Shown in pieces: positions 36,082-44,724 of a DNA stretch of 55,231 bases. Positions within the stretch are counted from its first letter, which is position 1; each line of letters starts with the position of its first letter. Both the position numbers and the translations under genes were made by a program. This DNA is from Limimaricola litoreus. Its GTDB lineage: Bacteria; Pseudomonadota; Alphaproteobacteria; Rhodobacterales; Rhodobacteraceae. The stretch is taken from positions 1 through 55,231 of the forward strand of contig NZ_JAMYXC010000130.1 in the NCBI RefSeq assembly GCF_024159025.1, given 5' to 3'. Below the pieces are notes generated by a model that ran no database searches, was not told where the DNA came from, and saw nothing but the letters and a program-made list of their open reading frames with translations.

Positions 36082-37053
36082 TCACTCCGCCGCGATCTGT
36101 TGCTTTTGCTTCTCGGCATGGGCGGTCAGCCCGTCGCGATACCACGCGCCGTCGTCCCAGGCCTTGTTACGGGCGGCGAGGCGGTCCTTGTTGCACGGCC
36201 CGTTGCCCTTGATGACCTCGAAGAACTCGGACCAGTCCGGCTCGCCGAAATCGTAGCCGCCCTTGTCCTCGTTCCACTTCAGCTCCGGGTCGGGGACGGT
36301 GAGGCCCAGCCATTCGGCCTGCGGCACGGTCTGGTCGACGAATTTCTGCCGCAGCTCGTCATTGGTGTTCTGCTTGATGCCCCAGCGCATCGATTGCTCG
36401 GAATGGACCGAGTCCTTGTCCGACGGCCCGAACATCATCAGCGAGGGCCACCACCAGCGATTGAGCGCGTCCTGCGCCATCGCCTTCTGCTCCTCGGTGC
36501 CCTGGCACAGCTGGCGCATCACGTCGAAGCCCTGCCGCTGGTGAAAGCTCTCTTCCTTGCAGACGCGGATCATCGCGCGGGAGTAGGGGCCGTAGGAGCA
36601 GCGCTGCAGCGGCACCTGGTTCATGATCGCCGCGCCATCGACGAGCCAGCCGACGGCGCCCATGTCGGCCCAGGTCAGGGTGGGGTAGTTGAAGATCGAG
36701 GAATACTTGGCCTTGCCCGAGAGAAGCTGCGCCGTCATCTCATCGCGGCTGATGCCCAGCGTCTCGGCGGCGCAGTAGAGATAGAGCCCGTGGCCCGCCT
36801 CGTCCTGCACCTTGGCCAGCAGGATCGCCTTCCTTTGCAGGCTCGGCGCGCGGGTGATCCAGTTGCCCTCGGGCAGCTGGCCCACGATCTCGGAATGCGC
36901 GTGCTGGCTGATCTGGCGGATCAGCGTCTTGCGGTAGCCCTCGGGCATCCAGTCGTTCGCCTCGATCCGCACGCCGCGGTCGATCTTGGCCTGGAACTCC
37001 CGGTCCTTCTCCGAGGTCTCGGCGGCCCCGGTCTCGACGAGCTGTGCATACAT
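36082..37053 (-). CDS. paaA: Phenylacetyl-CoA epoxidase catalytic subunit PaaA
   Basis: 323 residues from the ATG at 37053 with AGGAGATC upstream. It is a ferritin-like diiron oxygenase; helix segments [30 protein letters not shown] and [11 protein letters not shown] provide the Glu/His iron ligands. It inserts one oxygen atom of O2 into the ring of phenylacetyl-CoA, forming the 1,2-epoxide. It is the first gene of the paaABCDEZY run, with a promoter and inverted repeats directly upstream. Confidence 0.96.
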   Translation of the reverse strand: MYAQLVETGAAETSEKDREFQAKIDRGVRIEANDWMPEGYRKTLIRQISQHAHSEIVGQLPEGNWITRAPSLQRKAILLAKVQDEAGHGLYLYCAAETLGISRDEMTAQLLSGKAKYSSIFNYPTLTWADMGAVGWLVDGAAIMNQVPLQRCSYGPYSRAMIRVCKEESFHQRQGFDVMRQLCQGTEEQKAMAQDALNRWWWPSLMMFGPSDKDSVHSEQSMRWGIKQNTNDELRQKFVDQTVPQAEWLGLTVPDPELKWNEDKGGYDFGEPDWSEFFEVIKGNGPCNKDRLAARNKAWDDGAWYRDGLTAHAEKQKQQIAAE

Positions 37054-37114
37054 GTCGGATCTCCTGCGGCTGGCGGCGACGCGATTCCCGCACGGGATTC
37101 TTCGCCTCATGCGA

Positions 37115-37151
37115 ATTATGTGACACGTGATGCGGCACAATTCAAGTCACA
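37115..37151 (-). promoter_or_regulatory. paaA promoter with flanking inverted repeat
   Basis: On the minus strand TTGAAT (37140-37145) and CATAAT (37115-37120) are 19 bp apart, a plausible sigma-70 promoter 62 bp before paaA. A perfect inverted repeat TGTGAC (37119-37124) / GTCACA (37146-37151), 21 bp apart, brackets it. Distant half-sites of this kind fit PaaX-type repressor binding; the site is inferred, not proven. Confidence 0.55.
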
Positions 37152-37210
37152 AGATCGAATGAGTGTGATGTATCGCGACGCGGTTCCGCCCCGCGGAACG
37201 CGACCGTGTT

Positions 37211-38062
37211 TCAGTCGTAGGAGAGATCGGCGATGCGCCGCGCGATGCGCGTGGGATCGGCCCGAAGCGGCCCGTCGCGATCGACGAAATCGCGCGCCAC
37301 GGCGGCATCGGCGCCGGGGGTGAGATGCAGGTAGAGCCGCGCGAAGAGCGCGCGCACCGCCGGGCCCTGCCAATCCTCGGGCAGCATTCCCAGCGGCAGC
37401 GCCGGGTCCGACAGAGCGATGTCGCGGTAGACATGCACCAGCAAGAGCCGCAGCCCCAGCGCCTCCTCGGGGCTGCAGGCCACGCCGTCGAGCGGTGCGA
37501 AGCCTTCCATGAAGCGGGCCATCCGCTCGGCCAGCGCATCGAGCGGCCAGGCGGCGCGGGCCATCTCCGTGAGGTCGTCCTCGGTGGTGGCGCGGAAATG
37601 CGGCGCGCCCAGCGGGGGCAGGGGGTCGCCCCGGTCGGGCAGGATCGCGAGATAGGGCTCGGCCATGCCGAAGCGCAGCCGCGTCAGCCGGCTGACCAGC
37701 GCCTCGCGCCCCGGCCCCTGCGGCAGCGTCACGAGGTGCCAGCCCTGCAAGGGGGCGGCGCGCGGGCGGCGGTAGATCAGCCGGGCGGCGCGCTGGAATT
37801 CCTTTTCCGCCGAGGCCGTCAGCCGGTAGTAGCTGCGCCGCCCGTCCTTCACCCCCTCGATCCGCTCCGAGGCCACGAGGCGCGACACGGCGGTGCGCAC
37901 CCGGCTCTCGCTCAGCCCCACGGCGGCGCAGGCCGATATGATGTTGCCCATCCAGATCTCGCCACCGCGCGGGGCCACCACGTCGCCATAGAGCGTCACG
38001 ATGAAGGCCCCGGCGCTGACCGGGTTGGCGGAAAGGGCGTGGTCGAGGGCGTCAGGCGACAT
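37211..38062 (-). CDS. paaX: Phenylacetate pathway transcriptional regulator PaaX
   Basis: 283 residues from the ATG at 38062 (GGAG six bases upstream). The N-terminal winged helix (SAGAFIVTLYGDVVAPRGGEIWMGNIISACAAVGLSESRVRTAVSRLVAS) is the PaaX-family DNA-binding domain; the larger C-terminal part (RAAPLQGWHLVTLP... and a helical C-terminal domain with HVYRDIALSDPALP) binds ligand. PaaX represses paa genes until phenylacetyl-CoA is bound. It lies between paaK and paaA and reads in the same direction as both. Confidence 0.93.
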   Translation of the reverse strand: MSPDALDHALSANPVSAGAFIVTLYGDVVAPRGGEIWMGNIISACAAVGLSESRVRTAVSRLVASERIEGVKDGRRSYYRLTASAEKEFQRAARLIYRRPRAAPLQGWHLVTLPQGPGREALVSRLTRLRFGMAEPYLAILPDRGDPLPPLGAPHFRATTEDDLTEMARAAWPLDALAERMARFMEGFAPLDGVACSPEEALGLRLLLVHVYRDIALSDPALPLGMLPEDWQGPAVRALFARLYLHLTPGADAAVARDFVDRDGPLRADPTRIARRIADLSYD

Positions 38063-38119
38063 GTCGGCTCCGGGTTGTGCGCGCGCCCCGGTGTAGGGCG
38101 CGCGCGTCACAGGCACAAT

Positions 38120-39430
38120 TCAGCCCTTGGGCCGGGCGTCGACGACGCGGCGTGCCTTGCCTTCGGAGCGCGCGATGCTGCCGCAGGGCTTGATTTCGAC
38201 CTTGCACGATACGCCGACCACGCTTTTCACATGCCCCATCAGCTCGCGCGCGGCGGCCTGGGCCCCCGCCTCGTCGCCATCCACCTTGCACTCGCAATGG
38301 ATGCACATCTCGTCCATCCGGCCGCTGCGCGTGAGATGGATCTGGTAATGCGGGGTCAGCGCCGCGCATTTCAGGATCTGCTCCTCGATCTGGGTCGGGA
38401 AGACATTGACGCCGCGCAGGATTATCATGTCGTCGCTGCGCCCCGTCACCTTCTCCATCCGCCGCATCGAACGCGCGGTGCCCGGAAGCAGCCGCGTCAG
38501 GTCGCGGGTGCGGTAGCGGATGATCGGGAAGGCCTCCTTGGTCAGCGAAGTGAAGACCAGCTCGCCCTCTTGGCCATCCTCGACCGGCTCGCCGGTCACG
38601 GGGTCGATGATCTCCGGGTAGAAGTGATCCTCCCAGATATGCAGCCCGTCCTTGGTCTCGACGCATTCCTGCGCCACGCCCGGGCCCATCACCTCGGACA
38701 GGCCGAAGATGTCGACCGCGTCCATGTCGAAGGCCTGCTCGATCTCCGTGCGCATCGCGTTGGTCCAAGGCTCGGCGCCGAAGATGCCGGTCTTGAGCGA
38801 ACTTTCACGCGGGTCGAGCCCCGCGGCGCGGTAGGCGTCGAGGATCGACAGCATGTAGGACGGCGTGACCATGATGATCGAGGGTTTGAAATCCTCGATC
38901 AGCGTGATCTGCCGCTCGGTCATGCCGCCCGAGACCGGGACCACGGTGCAGCCCAGCCGCTCAGCCCCGTAATGCGCGCCGAGCCCGCCGGTGAAGAGGC
39001 CGTAGCCATAGGCGACGTGGCAGATGTCGCCCGGCGCGCCGCCCGCCGCACGGATCGAACGCGCCATCACGTCGGCCCATGTGTCGATGTCGTTTTGCGT
39101 ATAGGCCACCACGGTCGGCTTGCCCGTGGTGCCCGAGGAGGCATGCAGCCGCGCGATCCGGCTTTGCGGCACGGCGAACATGCCGAAGGGGTAGTTGTCG
39201 CGCAGGTCCTGCTTCACTGTGAAGGGAAACTTCTTCAGATCCGACAGGCTGTGCAGATCGTCGGGATGGACGCCCGCCGCGTCGAACTTGGCCTTGTAGA
39301 AGGGCGAGCCCTCATAGGCATGCCTGAGCGTCTGCTTCATCCGCTTGAGCTGCAGCGCCGTGATCTCGTCGCGCGAGGCGGTTTCGATCGGATCGAGGGG
39401 CGCGCGCGCCCCGGTGGGTCTGGTGAGCAT
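38120..39430 (-). CDS. paaK: Phenylacetate--CoA ligase
   Basis: 436 residues; GGGAGG precedes the ATG at 39430. It is an adenylate-forming enzyme of the PaaK type with the P-loop LHASSGTTGKPTVVAYT, the A5-like YGLSEV-equivalent IFGLSEVMGPG and the hinge region GRSDDMIILRGVNVFP preceding the C-terminal cap domain. It activates phenylacetate to phenylacetyl-CoA with ATP. Gap to paaI upstream is 42 bp. Confidence 0.96.
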   Translation of the reverse strand: MLTRPTGARAPLDPIETASRDEITALQLKRMKQTLRHAYEGSPFYKAKFDAAGVHPDDLHSLSDLKKFPFTVKQDLRDNYPFGMFAVPQSRIARLHASSGTTGKPTVVAYTQNDIDTWADVMARSIRAAGGAPGDICHVAYGYGLFTGGLGAHYGAERLGCTVVPVSGGMTERQITLIEDFKPSIIMVTPSYMLSILDAYRAAGLDPRESSLKTGIFGAEPWTNAMRTEIEQAFDMDAVDIFGLSEVMGPGVAQECVETKDGLHIWEDHFYPEIIDPVTGEPVEDGQEGELVFTSLTKEAFPIIRYRTRDLTRLLPGTARSMRRMEKVTGRSDDMIILRGVNVFPTQIEEQILKCAALTPHYQIHLTRSGRMDEMCIHCECKVDGDEAGAQAAARELMGHVKSVVGVSCKVEIKPCGSIARSEGKARRVVDARPKG

Positions 39431-39472
39431 GTCGTCCTCCCTGAGGCGCCCTCCCGCGGCGCCAATATCTGT

Positions 39473-39916
39473 TCACTTGGCGCGTGGCGTCACGATCCGC
39501 GAATTGCCGCGAAAGCTGGCGATCAGCGTGCCGTCCTCGCGCTGCACCGCCACGTCGTAGAGCCCCGAACGCCCCGCGCGCGTCACCTCCCGGCCAACGC
39601 CGATCAGCACGTCGCCCAAGCGGCCCGGCGCGTGATAGACGATGTCGCATTGCACGCCGACGGCCTGGTAGTCGTAGCTGTTGGCGGCAAAGGCAAAGAC
39701 GCTGTCGGCGAAGGCGAAGGTCAGGCCGCCATGCAGCGTGCCATGGCCGTTCACCATGTCCTCGCGCACCTTCATCCGCATCTGCGCATGGCCGGGGCCG
39801 ACCTCCACGAGCTCCATCCCCATGGCCCTGCTGGCGGTGTCCTCCTCCCACATTTCCTGCGTGCGCTTTTCGGCCTGCGCCTGCGGGTCGAGCCTCGTCT
39901 CCACCGCGCCGCTCAT
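39473..39916 (-). CDS. paaI: Hydroxyphenylacetyl-CoA thioesterase PaaI
   Basis: 147 residues; start overlaps the paaG stop by four bases (ATGA). It is a hotdog thioesterase with the PaaI motif GHGTLHGGLTFAFADSVFAFA, where the HGG and Asp residue form the active site, and LIGVGREVTRAGRSGLYDV. It removes CoA from ring-hydroxylated phenylacetyl-CoA dead-end products, protecting the CoA pool. Confidence 0.94.
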   Translation of the reverse strand: MSGAVETRLDPQAQAEKRTQEMWEEDTASRAMGMELVEVGPGHAQMRMKVREDMVNGHGTLHGGLTFAFADSVFAFAANSYDYQAVGVQCDIVYHAPGRLGDVLIGVGREVTRAGRSGLYDVAVQREDGTLIASFRGNSRIVTPRAK

Positions 39917-40710
39917 TGCGCCCGCCCGGTGAAGATCGGCTCCCGCTTCTCGGTGAAGGCGCGCACGCCCTCGGCATAATCGGGCGAGAAGCCCGCCTCG
40001 CGTTGCAGCTCGCGTTCGAGGTCGAGGCTGGCGTCGAGATCCTGCCCGCCCGCGGCCTGGATCGCCTGCTTGGTCAGCCCGTATCCATGGGTCGGCCCCT
40101 TCGCGAGGCTCGCGGCCAGAGCCCCGGCCTCCTCCATCAGCGCCGCATCGGGCACCGCGCGCCAGATCAGCCCCCAATCGGCGGCCTGGCTGGCGGGGAG
40201 GGGCTGGCCGGTCAGCGCCAGCGCCTTGGCCCGCGCCTCGCCCAGCGCCCGGGTGAGCGTCCATGTGCCGCCCGAGTCCGGCACGAGGCCGAGCTTGGCG
40301 AAGGACTGGATGAAGCGCGCGCTCTCGCCCGCGATGACGATGTCGCAGGCGATGGCGAGGTTCGCGCCCGCCCCCGCCGCCACGCCGTTGACCGCGCAGA
40401 TCACCGGCTTGGGCAGGGCACGGATCGCGCGCACCAGAGGGTTCCACAGCGTGCCGATGGTCTCGCCCAGATCGGGCGCACCGCCCGTCGCGTCGGGATG
40501 CCGCTGGCCCAGATCCTGCCCGGCGCAAAAGCCGCGCCCCGCGCCGGTCAGCAGCACCGCGCGCACCGCCTCGTTCCCGGCGGCGCGGTCGATCGCCGCG
40601 CGCAGGCCTGCGTGCAGCTCGGGCGTGAAGGCATTGAGCCGGTCGGGCCGGTTCAGCGTCAACCGCAGCACGCCCTCCGACAGGTCTTCGAGCAGAACTG
40701 GCTCGGTCAT
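39913..40710 (-). CDS. paaG: 2-(1,2-epoxy-1,2-dihydrophenyl)acetyl-CoA isomerase
   Basis: 265 residues from the ATG at 40710 with GGGAGGG upstream. It belongs to the crotonase family with oxyanion-hole segments GFCAGQDLG and GVAAGAGANLAIACD, and the Asp of GLVPDSGGTW, characteristic of PaaG-like isomerases, in place of the hydratase glutamate. It converts the ring epoxide to oxepin-CoA. It is the first gene on the paa minus-strand block and is divergent from the ABC transporter. Confidence 0.92.
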   Translation of the reverse strand: MTEPVLLEDLSEGVLRLTLNRPDRLNAFTPELHAGLRAAIDRAAGNEAVRAVLLTGAGRGFCAGQDLGQRHPDATGGAPDLGETIGTLWNPLVRAIRALPKPVICAVNGVAAGAGANLAIACDIVIAGESARFIQSFAKLGLVPDSGGTWTLTRALGEARAKALALTGQPLPASQAADWGLIWRAVPDAALMEEAGALAASLAKGPTHGYGLTKQAIQAAGGQDLDASLDLERELQREAGFSPDYAEGVRAFTEKREPIFTGRAQ

Positions 40711-40794
40711 GGTCCCTCCCACGGATCATGCGCCATGTCATCGCCGCCTCCCCTCAAAGGAGCACGAAATCGGGGCGCTTTCGGCAAAAATGTG

Positions 40795-40838
40795 TTGCAT
40801 GACGGAGGCGACTGGTCAATGAATAAAGCGTCACGCAA
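40795..40838. promoter_or_regulatory. Inverted repeat in the paaG/transporter divergent region
   Basis: TTGCATGACG (40795-40804) and CGTCACGCAA (40829-40838) match as an inverted repeat at nine of ten bases with a 24-bp spacer. On the minus strand TTGACC (40814-40819) with AACACA 17 bp on (40791-40796) could be the paaG promoter. The arrangement resembles the pair at the paaA promoter and is a candidate PaaX operator. Confidence 0.5.
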
Positions 40839-40881
40839 TGCCGAAAATGCGCAGCCAAATGTGACAAAAGGGAGGAATGAC

Positions 40882-42024
40882 ATGACAAGACAAGCCGTTG
40901 CCGCCGGTGTCTCGGCGCTGGCCCTGCTGGCGGGCACCCCCGCGCTGGCCGAGATCAGGATCGGCGCCTCGCTCGCCATCACAGGTCCGGCCGCCTTTCT
41001 CGGCGATCCCGAGGCCAAGACGCTGGAGATGCTGGCCGAGGAGCTCAACGCCAATGGCGGCATCAACGGCGAGGAGGTCGAGCTGATCGTCTATGACGAC
41101 GGCGCCGACCCCAACAAGGCGCGCACCTTCGCCACCCGCCTGATCGAGGAGGATGAGGTGGTCGCGGTGATCGGCGGCTCCTCCACCGGCGCGACCATGG
41201 CGATGGCGCCGCTCTTCGCCGATTACGAGATTCCCTTCATCTCCCTCGCGGGTGCGGTGGTCATCATCGACCCGGTGCAGGAATTCGTCTTCAAGACGCC
41301 CCACACCGACCGCATGGCCTGCGAGAAGATCTTCGCCGACATCACCTCGCGCGGCATGTCCAAGGTGGGCCTGATCTCGGGCACCGGCGGCTTCGGCGCC
41401 TCTATGCGCGAGCAGTGCCTCGACGTGGCCGAGGCCTCGGGCGTCGAGATTGTCGCCGACGAGAGCTATGGCGGCTCCGACAGCGACATGACCCCGCAGC
41501 TGACCAACATCGCCTCCACCGAGGGCATCGAGGCCATCGTGAACCCGGGCTTCGGCCAAGGCCCGGCGGTGGTGACGCGCAACTACGCCCAGCTCGGGAT
41601 CGAGCTGCCCTTCTACCAGAGCCACGGCGTCGCCTCCGACGAGTTCATCAAGCTCGCCGGGGACGCCGCCAACGGCCTGCGCCTTCCCGCGACGCCGCTC
41701 CTGATCCCCGACCAGCTGGCCGAGGACGACCCGCAGCGCCAGCCGGTGCAGGACTACATCGCCGCCTATGAAGAGGCCTACGGCGAAAAGCCCTCGACCT
41801 TCGGCGGCTATGCCTACGACGCCTTTCACCTGCTGGTGGACGCGATCGAGCGGGCCGGCTCCACCGACCCGGTCGAGATCCGCGACGCGCTGGAGGCGAC
41901 CGAGGGGCTCGCGGGGGTGACCGGCGTCTATAGCTTCTCTCCCGAGGACCACATGGGCCTCGATCTCTCGGCCTTCCGCATCCTCGAGATCGAGGATGGC
42001 GGCTGGAAGCCGGTCGAAGAATAA
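40882..42024 (+). CDS. ABC transporter substrate-binding protein (branched-chain amino acid type)
   Basis: 380 residues; GGGAGGAATGAC before the ATG at 40882. A 23-residue signal peptide (ending TPALA) precedes a periplasmic type-I binding protein: EIRIGASLAITGPAAFLGDPEAKTLEML, GGINGEEVELIVYDDGADPNKA and VVAVIGGSSTGATMAM. Its closest style is that of LivK-like proteins, several of which bind aromatic acids. The gene is divergent from paaG across a region with an inverted repeat, so phenylacetate, a hydroxy-derivative or a precursor amino acid is a reasonable ligand guess. Confidence 0.92.
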   Translation: MTRQAVAAGVSALALLAGTPALAEIRIGASLAITGPAAFLGDPEAKTLEMLAEELNANGGINGEEVELIVYDDGADPNKARTFATRLIEEDEVVAVIGGSSTGATMAMAPLFADYEIPFISLAGAVVIIDPVQEFVFKTPHTDRMACEKIFADITSRGMSKVGLISGTGGFGASMREQCLDVAEASGVEIVADESYGGSDSDMTPQLTNIASTEGIEAIVNPGFGQGPAVVTRNYAQLGIELPFYQSHGVASDEFIKLAGDAANGLRLPATPLLIPDQLAEDDPQRQPVQDYIAAYEEAYGEKPSTFGGYAYDAFHLLVDAIERAGSTDPVEIRDALEATEGLAGVTGVYSFSPEDHMGLDLSAFRILEIEDGGWKPVEE

Positions 42025-42035
42025 GGGAACGCATC

Positions 42036-42908
42036 TTGTCGGAGCTATCGCAATTCCTCGTCTCCGGGGTCACGGTGGGCGCGATCTACGCGGCCATCGC
42101 CCTCGGCTTCACGCTGATCTACAACGCCTCGGGCGTGGTGAACTTCGCCCAGGGCGAGTTCGTGGTGATCGGCGGCATGACGGCGGCGGCGCTGATCGGC
42201 GCGGGCGTGCCGGTCTGGATCGCGGCACCCCTGGCGGTGTTCGCGGGGATGCTGGTGGGGGTGGTGCTCTACCAGCTTGCCATCAAGCCCGCGCGCGAGG
42301 CGCCGCTGGTCTCGCTGATCATCATCACGATCGGCGCCAGCATCTTCCTGCGCGGCGCCATGCAGGCGGTCTTCGACAAGCAGATCCATCGCTATGACGG
42401 CTTCTCCGGCGACGCGCCCTTGCGCGTCGGGGGGGCCACCATCCTGCCGCAGAGCCTGTGGATCGTCGGCGGCAGCATCGCGGTCTTCGCCTTCCTCGCC
42501 TGGTTCCTGAACCGCACGCGGGCGGGCCGGGGCATCAAGGCCACCGCCTCGAACCGCATGGCCGCGGCCCTCGTCGGCATCAACACCGGCCGGGCCATGA
42601 ACCTCTCCTTCGCGCTTTCGGCCGCGATCGGCGCGCTGGCGGGCGTTCTGGCCACGCCGGTGACCTTCACCAGCTACGACGTCGGCGTTCTCATGGCGCT
42701 CAAGGGCTTCTCGGCCACCATGCTGGGCGGCGTCGGCTCGCCGCTGGGCGCGCTGGCGGGCGGTCTGCTGATCGGGCTGATCGAGGCGATGACGGCGGGC
42801 TACATCTCGTCGGACTACAAGGACGCCAGCGCCTTTGTCGTCATCCTTCTCGTGCTGTTCTTGCGCCCGCAGGGCCTGTTCGGCGCGCGCATCACGGAGC
42901 GGGTGTGA
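42036..42908 (+). CDS. ABC transporter permease (LivH-like)
   Basis: 290 residues from a TTG at 42036; AAGGGAA lies eight bases upstream and the N-terminus fits homologues from this codon. It is hydrophobic with about eight membrane segments: GVTVGAIYAAIALGFTLIYNASGVVNFAQGEFVVIGG is the LivH signature, and LKGFSATMLGGVGSPLGALAGGLLIG is the conserved cytoplasmic loop contacting the ATPase. It overlaps the next permease gene by one base. Confidence 0.94.
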   Translation: MSELSQFLVSGVTVGAIYAAIALGFTLIYNASGVVNFAQGEFVVIGGMTAAALIGAGVPVWIAAPLAVFAGMLVGVVLYQLAIKPAREAPLVSLIIITIGASIFLRGAMQAVFDKQIHRYDGFSGDAPLRVGGATILPQSLWIVGGSIAVFAFLAWFLNRTRAGRGIKATASNRMAAALVGINTGRAMNLSFALSAAIGALAGVLATPVTFTSYDVGVLMALKGFSATMLGGVGSPLGALAGGLLIGLIEAMTAGYISSDYKDASAFVVILLVLFLRPQGLFGARITERV

Positions 42909-43939
42909 TGGCGGGGCAGGGGACGACGACCGTGCCGAACGGGGCCGGGCAGACTGCCGCGGCCAAGCCCAGGCGCGCCGCGCGACGCGGCATCGGGCCG
43001 GGGCTGCGCACCTTTCTGATCTTCGCGGTCCTTGTGGGCCTCGGCGCGCTGATCTTCCCGTCGAGCTATTTCTACCGCGTCGGCACGCTGGTGTGGATCA
43101 ACACGCTCGCCGTCACCGGCATCGTGGTGCTTCTGGGCTATGTCGGCCTCGTCAGCTTGGGCCATGCGGGCTTCTTCGCCATCGGCGCCTATGCCACGGC
43201 GATCCTGCCGAACTACGGCATCCCCTCGCCTCTGGCGATGCTGGCGGGCGTGGCGCTGGCGGGAGGTCTCGCGCTCGTCGTCGGGCGGCCGATCCTGAAG
43301 CTTTCGGGTTACTACCTCGCCATCGCGACGCTGGGGCTCGGGATGCTGATCTGGATGGTGCTCTCCAAGGAAGCATGGCTCACCGGCGGGCCCGACGGCA
43401 TGGTCGTCTCGGGCATGAACGCGCGCAACCTGTTCAAGCTCGTGGGGCTGAAGCTCAAATCCGCCGAGGCGTGGTACTGGGTCGCGGGCTTTGCCGCCGC
43501 CATAGGCGCAGCCATCGCGGTGAACCTCGCAGGCTCCCCCACGGGCCGCGCCCTGCGGGCGATCCACGACAGCGACGTCGCCGCCCGCTCGCTCGGCATC
43601 GACGTGGCGCGCGCCAAATCGCTCGCCTTCGTGATCTCGGCGCTCTACGCCGCCGTAGCGGGCGCGCTTCTGGCGCTGGCCAATGGCTACATCACGCCCG
43701 AGACAGGCGGCTTCATGCATTCGGTCGAGATGGTCACCATGGCGGTGCTGGGCGGGGCCTCTTCGGTCTTCGGCGCGCTGGTGGGCGCGCTGATCCTGAC
43801 CGCGCTGCCGCAGCTGCTCACCGTCTTCGCCGATTACGAGCACATGGTGCTGGGCGGGATCATGGTGCTGACCATGACCCTGATGCGCCGCGGCCTCGTG
43901 CCCTTCATCGCCGACCTGTGGACCCGGAGGAAATCATGA
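42908..43939 (+). CDS. ABC transporter permease (LivM-like)
   Basis: 343 residues. The ATG at 42908 shares a base with the previous stop. A 30-residue polar Ala/Arg-rich leader precedes about nine membrane segments; the LivM motifs VVLLGYVGLVSLGHAGFFAIGAYATAIL and LLALANGYITPETGGFMHSVEMVTMAVLGGASSVFGALVG are clear. It pairs with LivH in the membrane channel. The stop overlaps the ATPase start (ATGA). Confidence 0.94.
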   Translation: MAGQGTTTVPNGAGQTAAAKPRRAARRGIGPGLRTFLIFAVLVGLGALIFPSSYFYRVGTLVWINTLAVTGIVVLLGYVGLVSLGHAGFFAIGAYATAILPNYGIPSPLAMLAGVALAGGLALVVGRPILKLSGYYLAIATLGLGMLIWMVLSKEAWLTGGPDGMVVSGMNARNLFKLVGLKLKSAEAWYWVAGFAAAIGAAIAVNLAGSPTGRALRAIHDSDVAARSLGIDVARAKSLAFVISALYAAVAGALLALANGYITPETGGFMHSVEMVTMAVLGGASSVFGALVGALILTALPQLLTVFADYEHMVLGGIMVLTMTLMRRGLVPFIADLWTRRKS

Positions 43940-44724
43940 GCCTCGAAATCGACGGCATCGGCATCGCCTTCGGCGGCATCAAGGCCGTGGACGATGTGAG
44001 CTTCACCGCCAGGCCGGGCGAGGTTACCTCGATCATCGGCCCCAACGGCGCGGGCAAGACCACGCTCTTCAACCTCGTCTCGGGCGTCTATACCGCCAGC
44101 TCCGGCCGCGTGCGCATCGACGGGCAGGAGGTGACCGGCCTGCCGGCACACGCGCTGGCGCGGCGCGGCATGGCGCGGACCTTCCAGAACCTGCAGGTCT
44201 TTCCGCAGATGTCGGCGCTCGACAACGTCATGACCGGCTGCCACATGCAGGAAAAGTCGAACCTTTTCGCAGACCTGCTGGGCCTTGGCCCGGCGCGGCG
44301 CGAGACCGCGAAGAGCCGCCTCAGCGCCATGGCCGCGCTCGCGCGAGCGGGCCTTGCCGAGCTGGCGCGTCGCCCGGCCTCCGAGATGTCCTACGGCCAG
44401 CTCAAGCGGCTGGAGATCGCCCGCGCGCTGGTCACCGGCTGCACCATCCTTCTGCTCGACGAGCCGGCGGCGGGCTGCAACGCGGTCGAGACGCGCGAGG
44501 TCGACGATCTCATCCATGCCATCGCCGCCGAGGGCAAAACCGTCGTGCTGATCGAGCACGACATGCGCATGGTGATGCGGATCTCGGCGCATATCGTCGT
44601 GCTCGACCAGGGCCGCAAGATCGCCGAAGGCGGGCCAGAGGAGATCCGCAACAACCCCCACGTCATCGCCGCCTATCTCGGCGCCCATGGCGCCGCCGAA
44701 GCCGAGGCCGCCGCACATGTCTGA
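43936..44724 (+). CDS. ABC transporter ATP-binding protein (LivG-like)
   Basis: 262 residues; GGAGGAAATC before the ATG at 43936. Walker A GPNGAGKTT, signature MSYGQLKRLEIARAL, Walker B LLLDEPAAG and the switch His in VLIEHDM are all present. The LivG-specific C-terminal tail (EIRNNPHVIAAYLGA) is followed by a short Ala/Glu extension. Overlaps the next gene by eight bases. Confidence 0.95.
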   Translation: MSLEIDGIGIAFGGIKAVDDVSFTARPGEVTSIIGPNGAGKTTLFNLVSGVYTASSGRVRIDGQEVTGLPAHALARRGMARTFQNLQVFPQMSALDNVMTGCHMQEKSNLFADLLGLGPARRETAKSRLSAMAALARAGLAELARRPASEMSYGQLKRLEIARALVTGCTILLLDEPAAGCNAVETREVDDLIHAIAAEGKTVVLIEHDMRMVMRISAHIVVLDQGRKIAEGGPEEIRNNPHVIAAYLGAHGAAEAEAAAHV

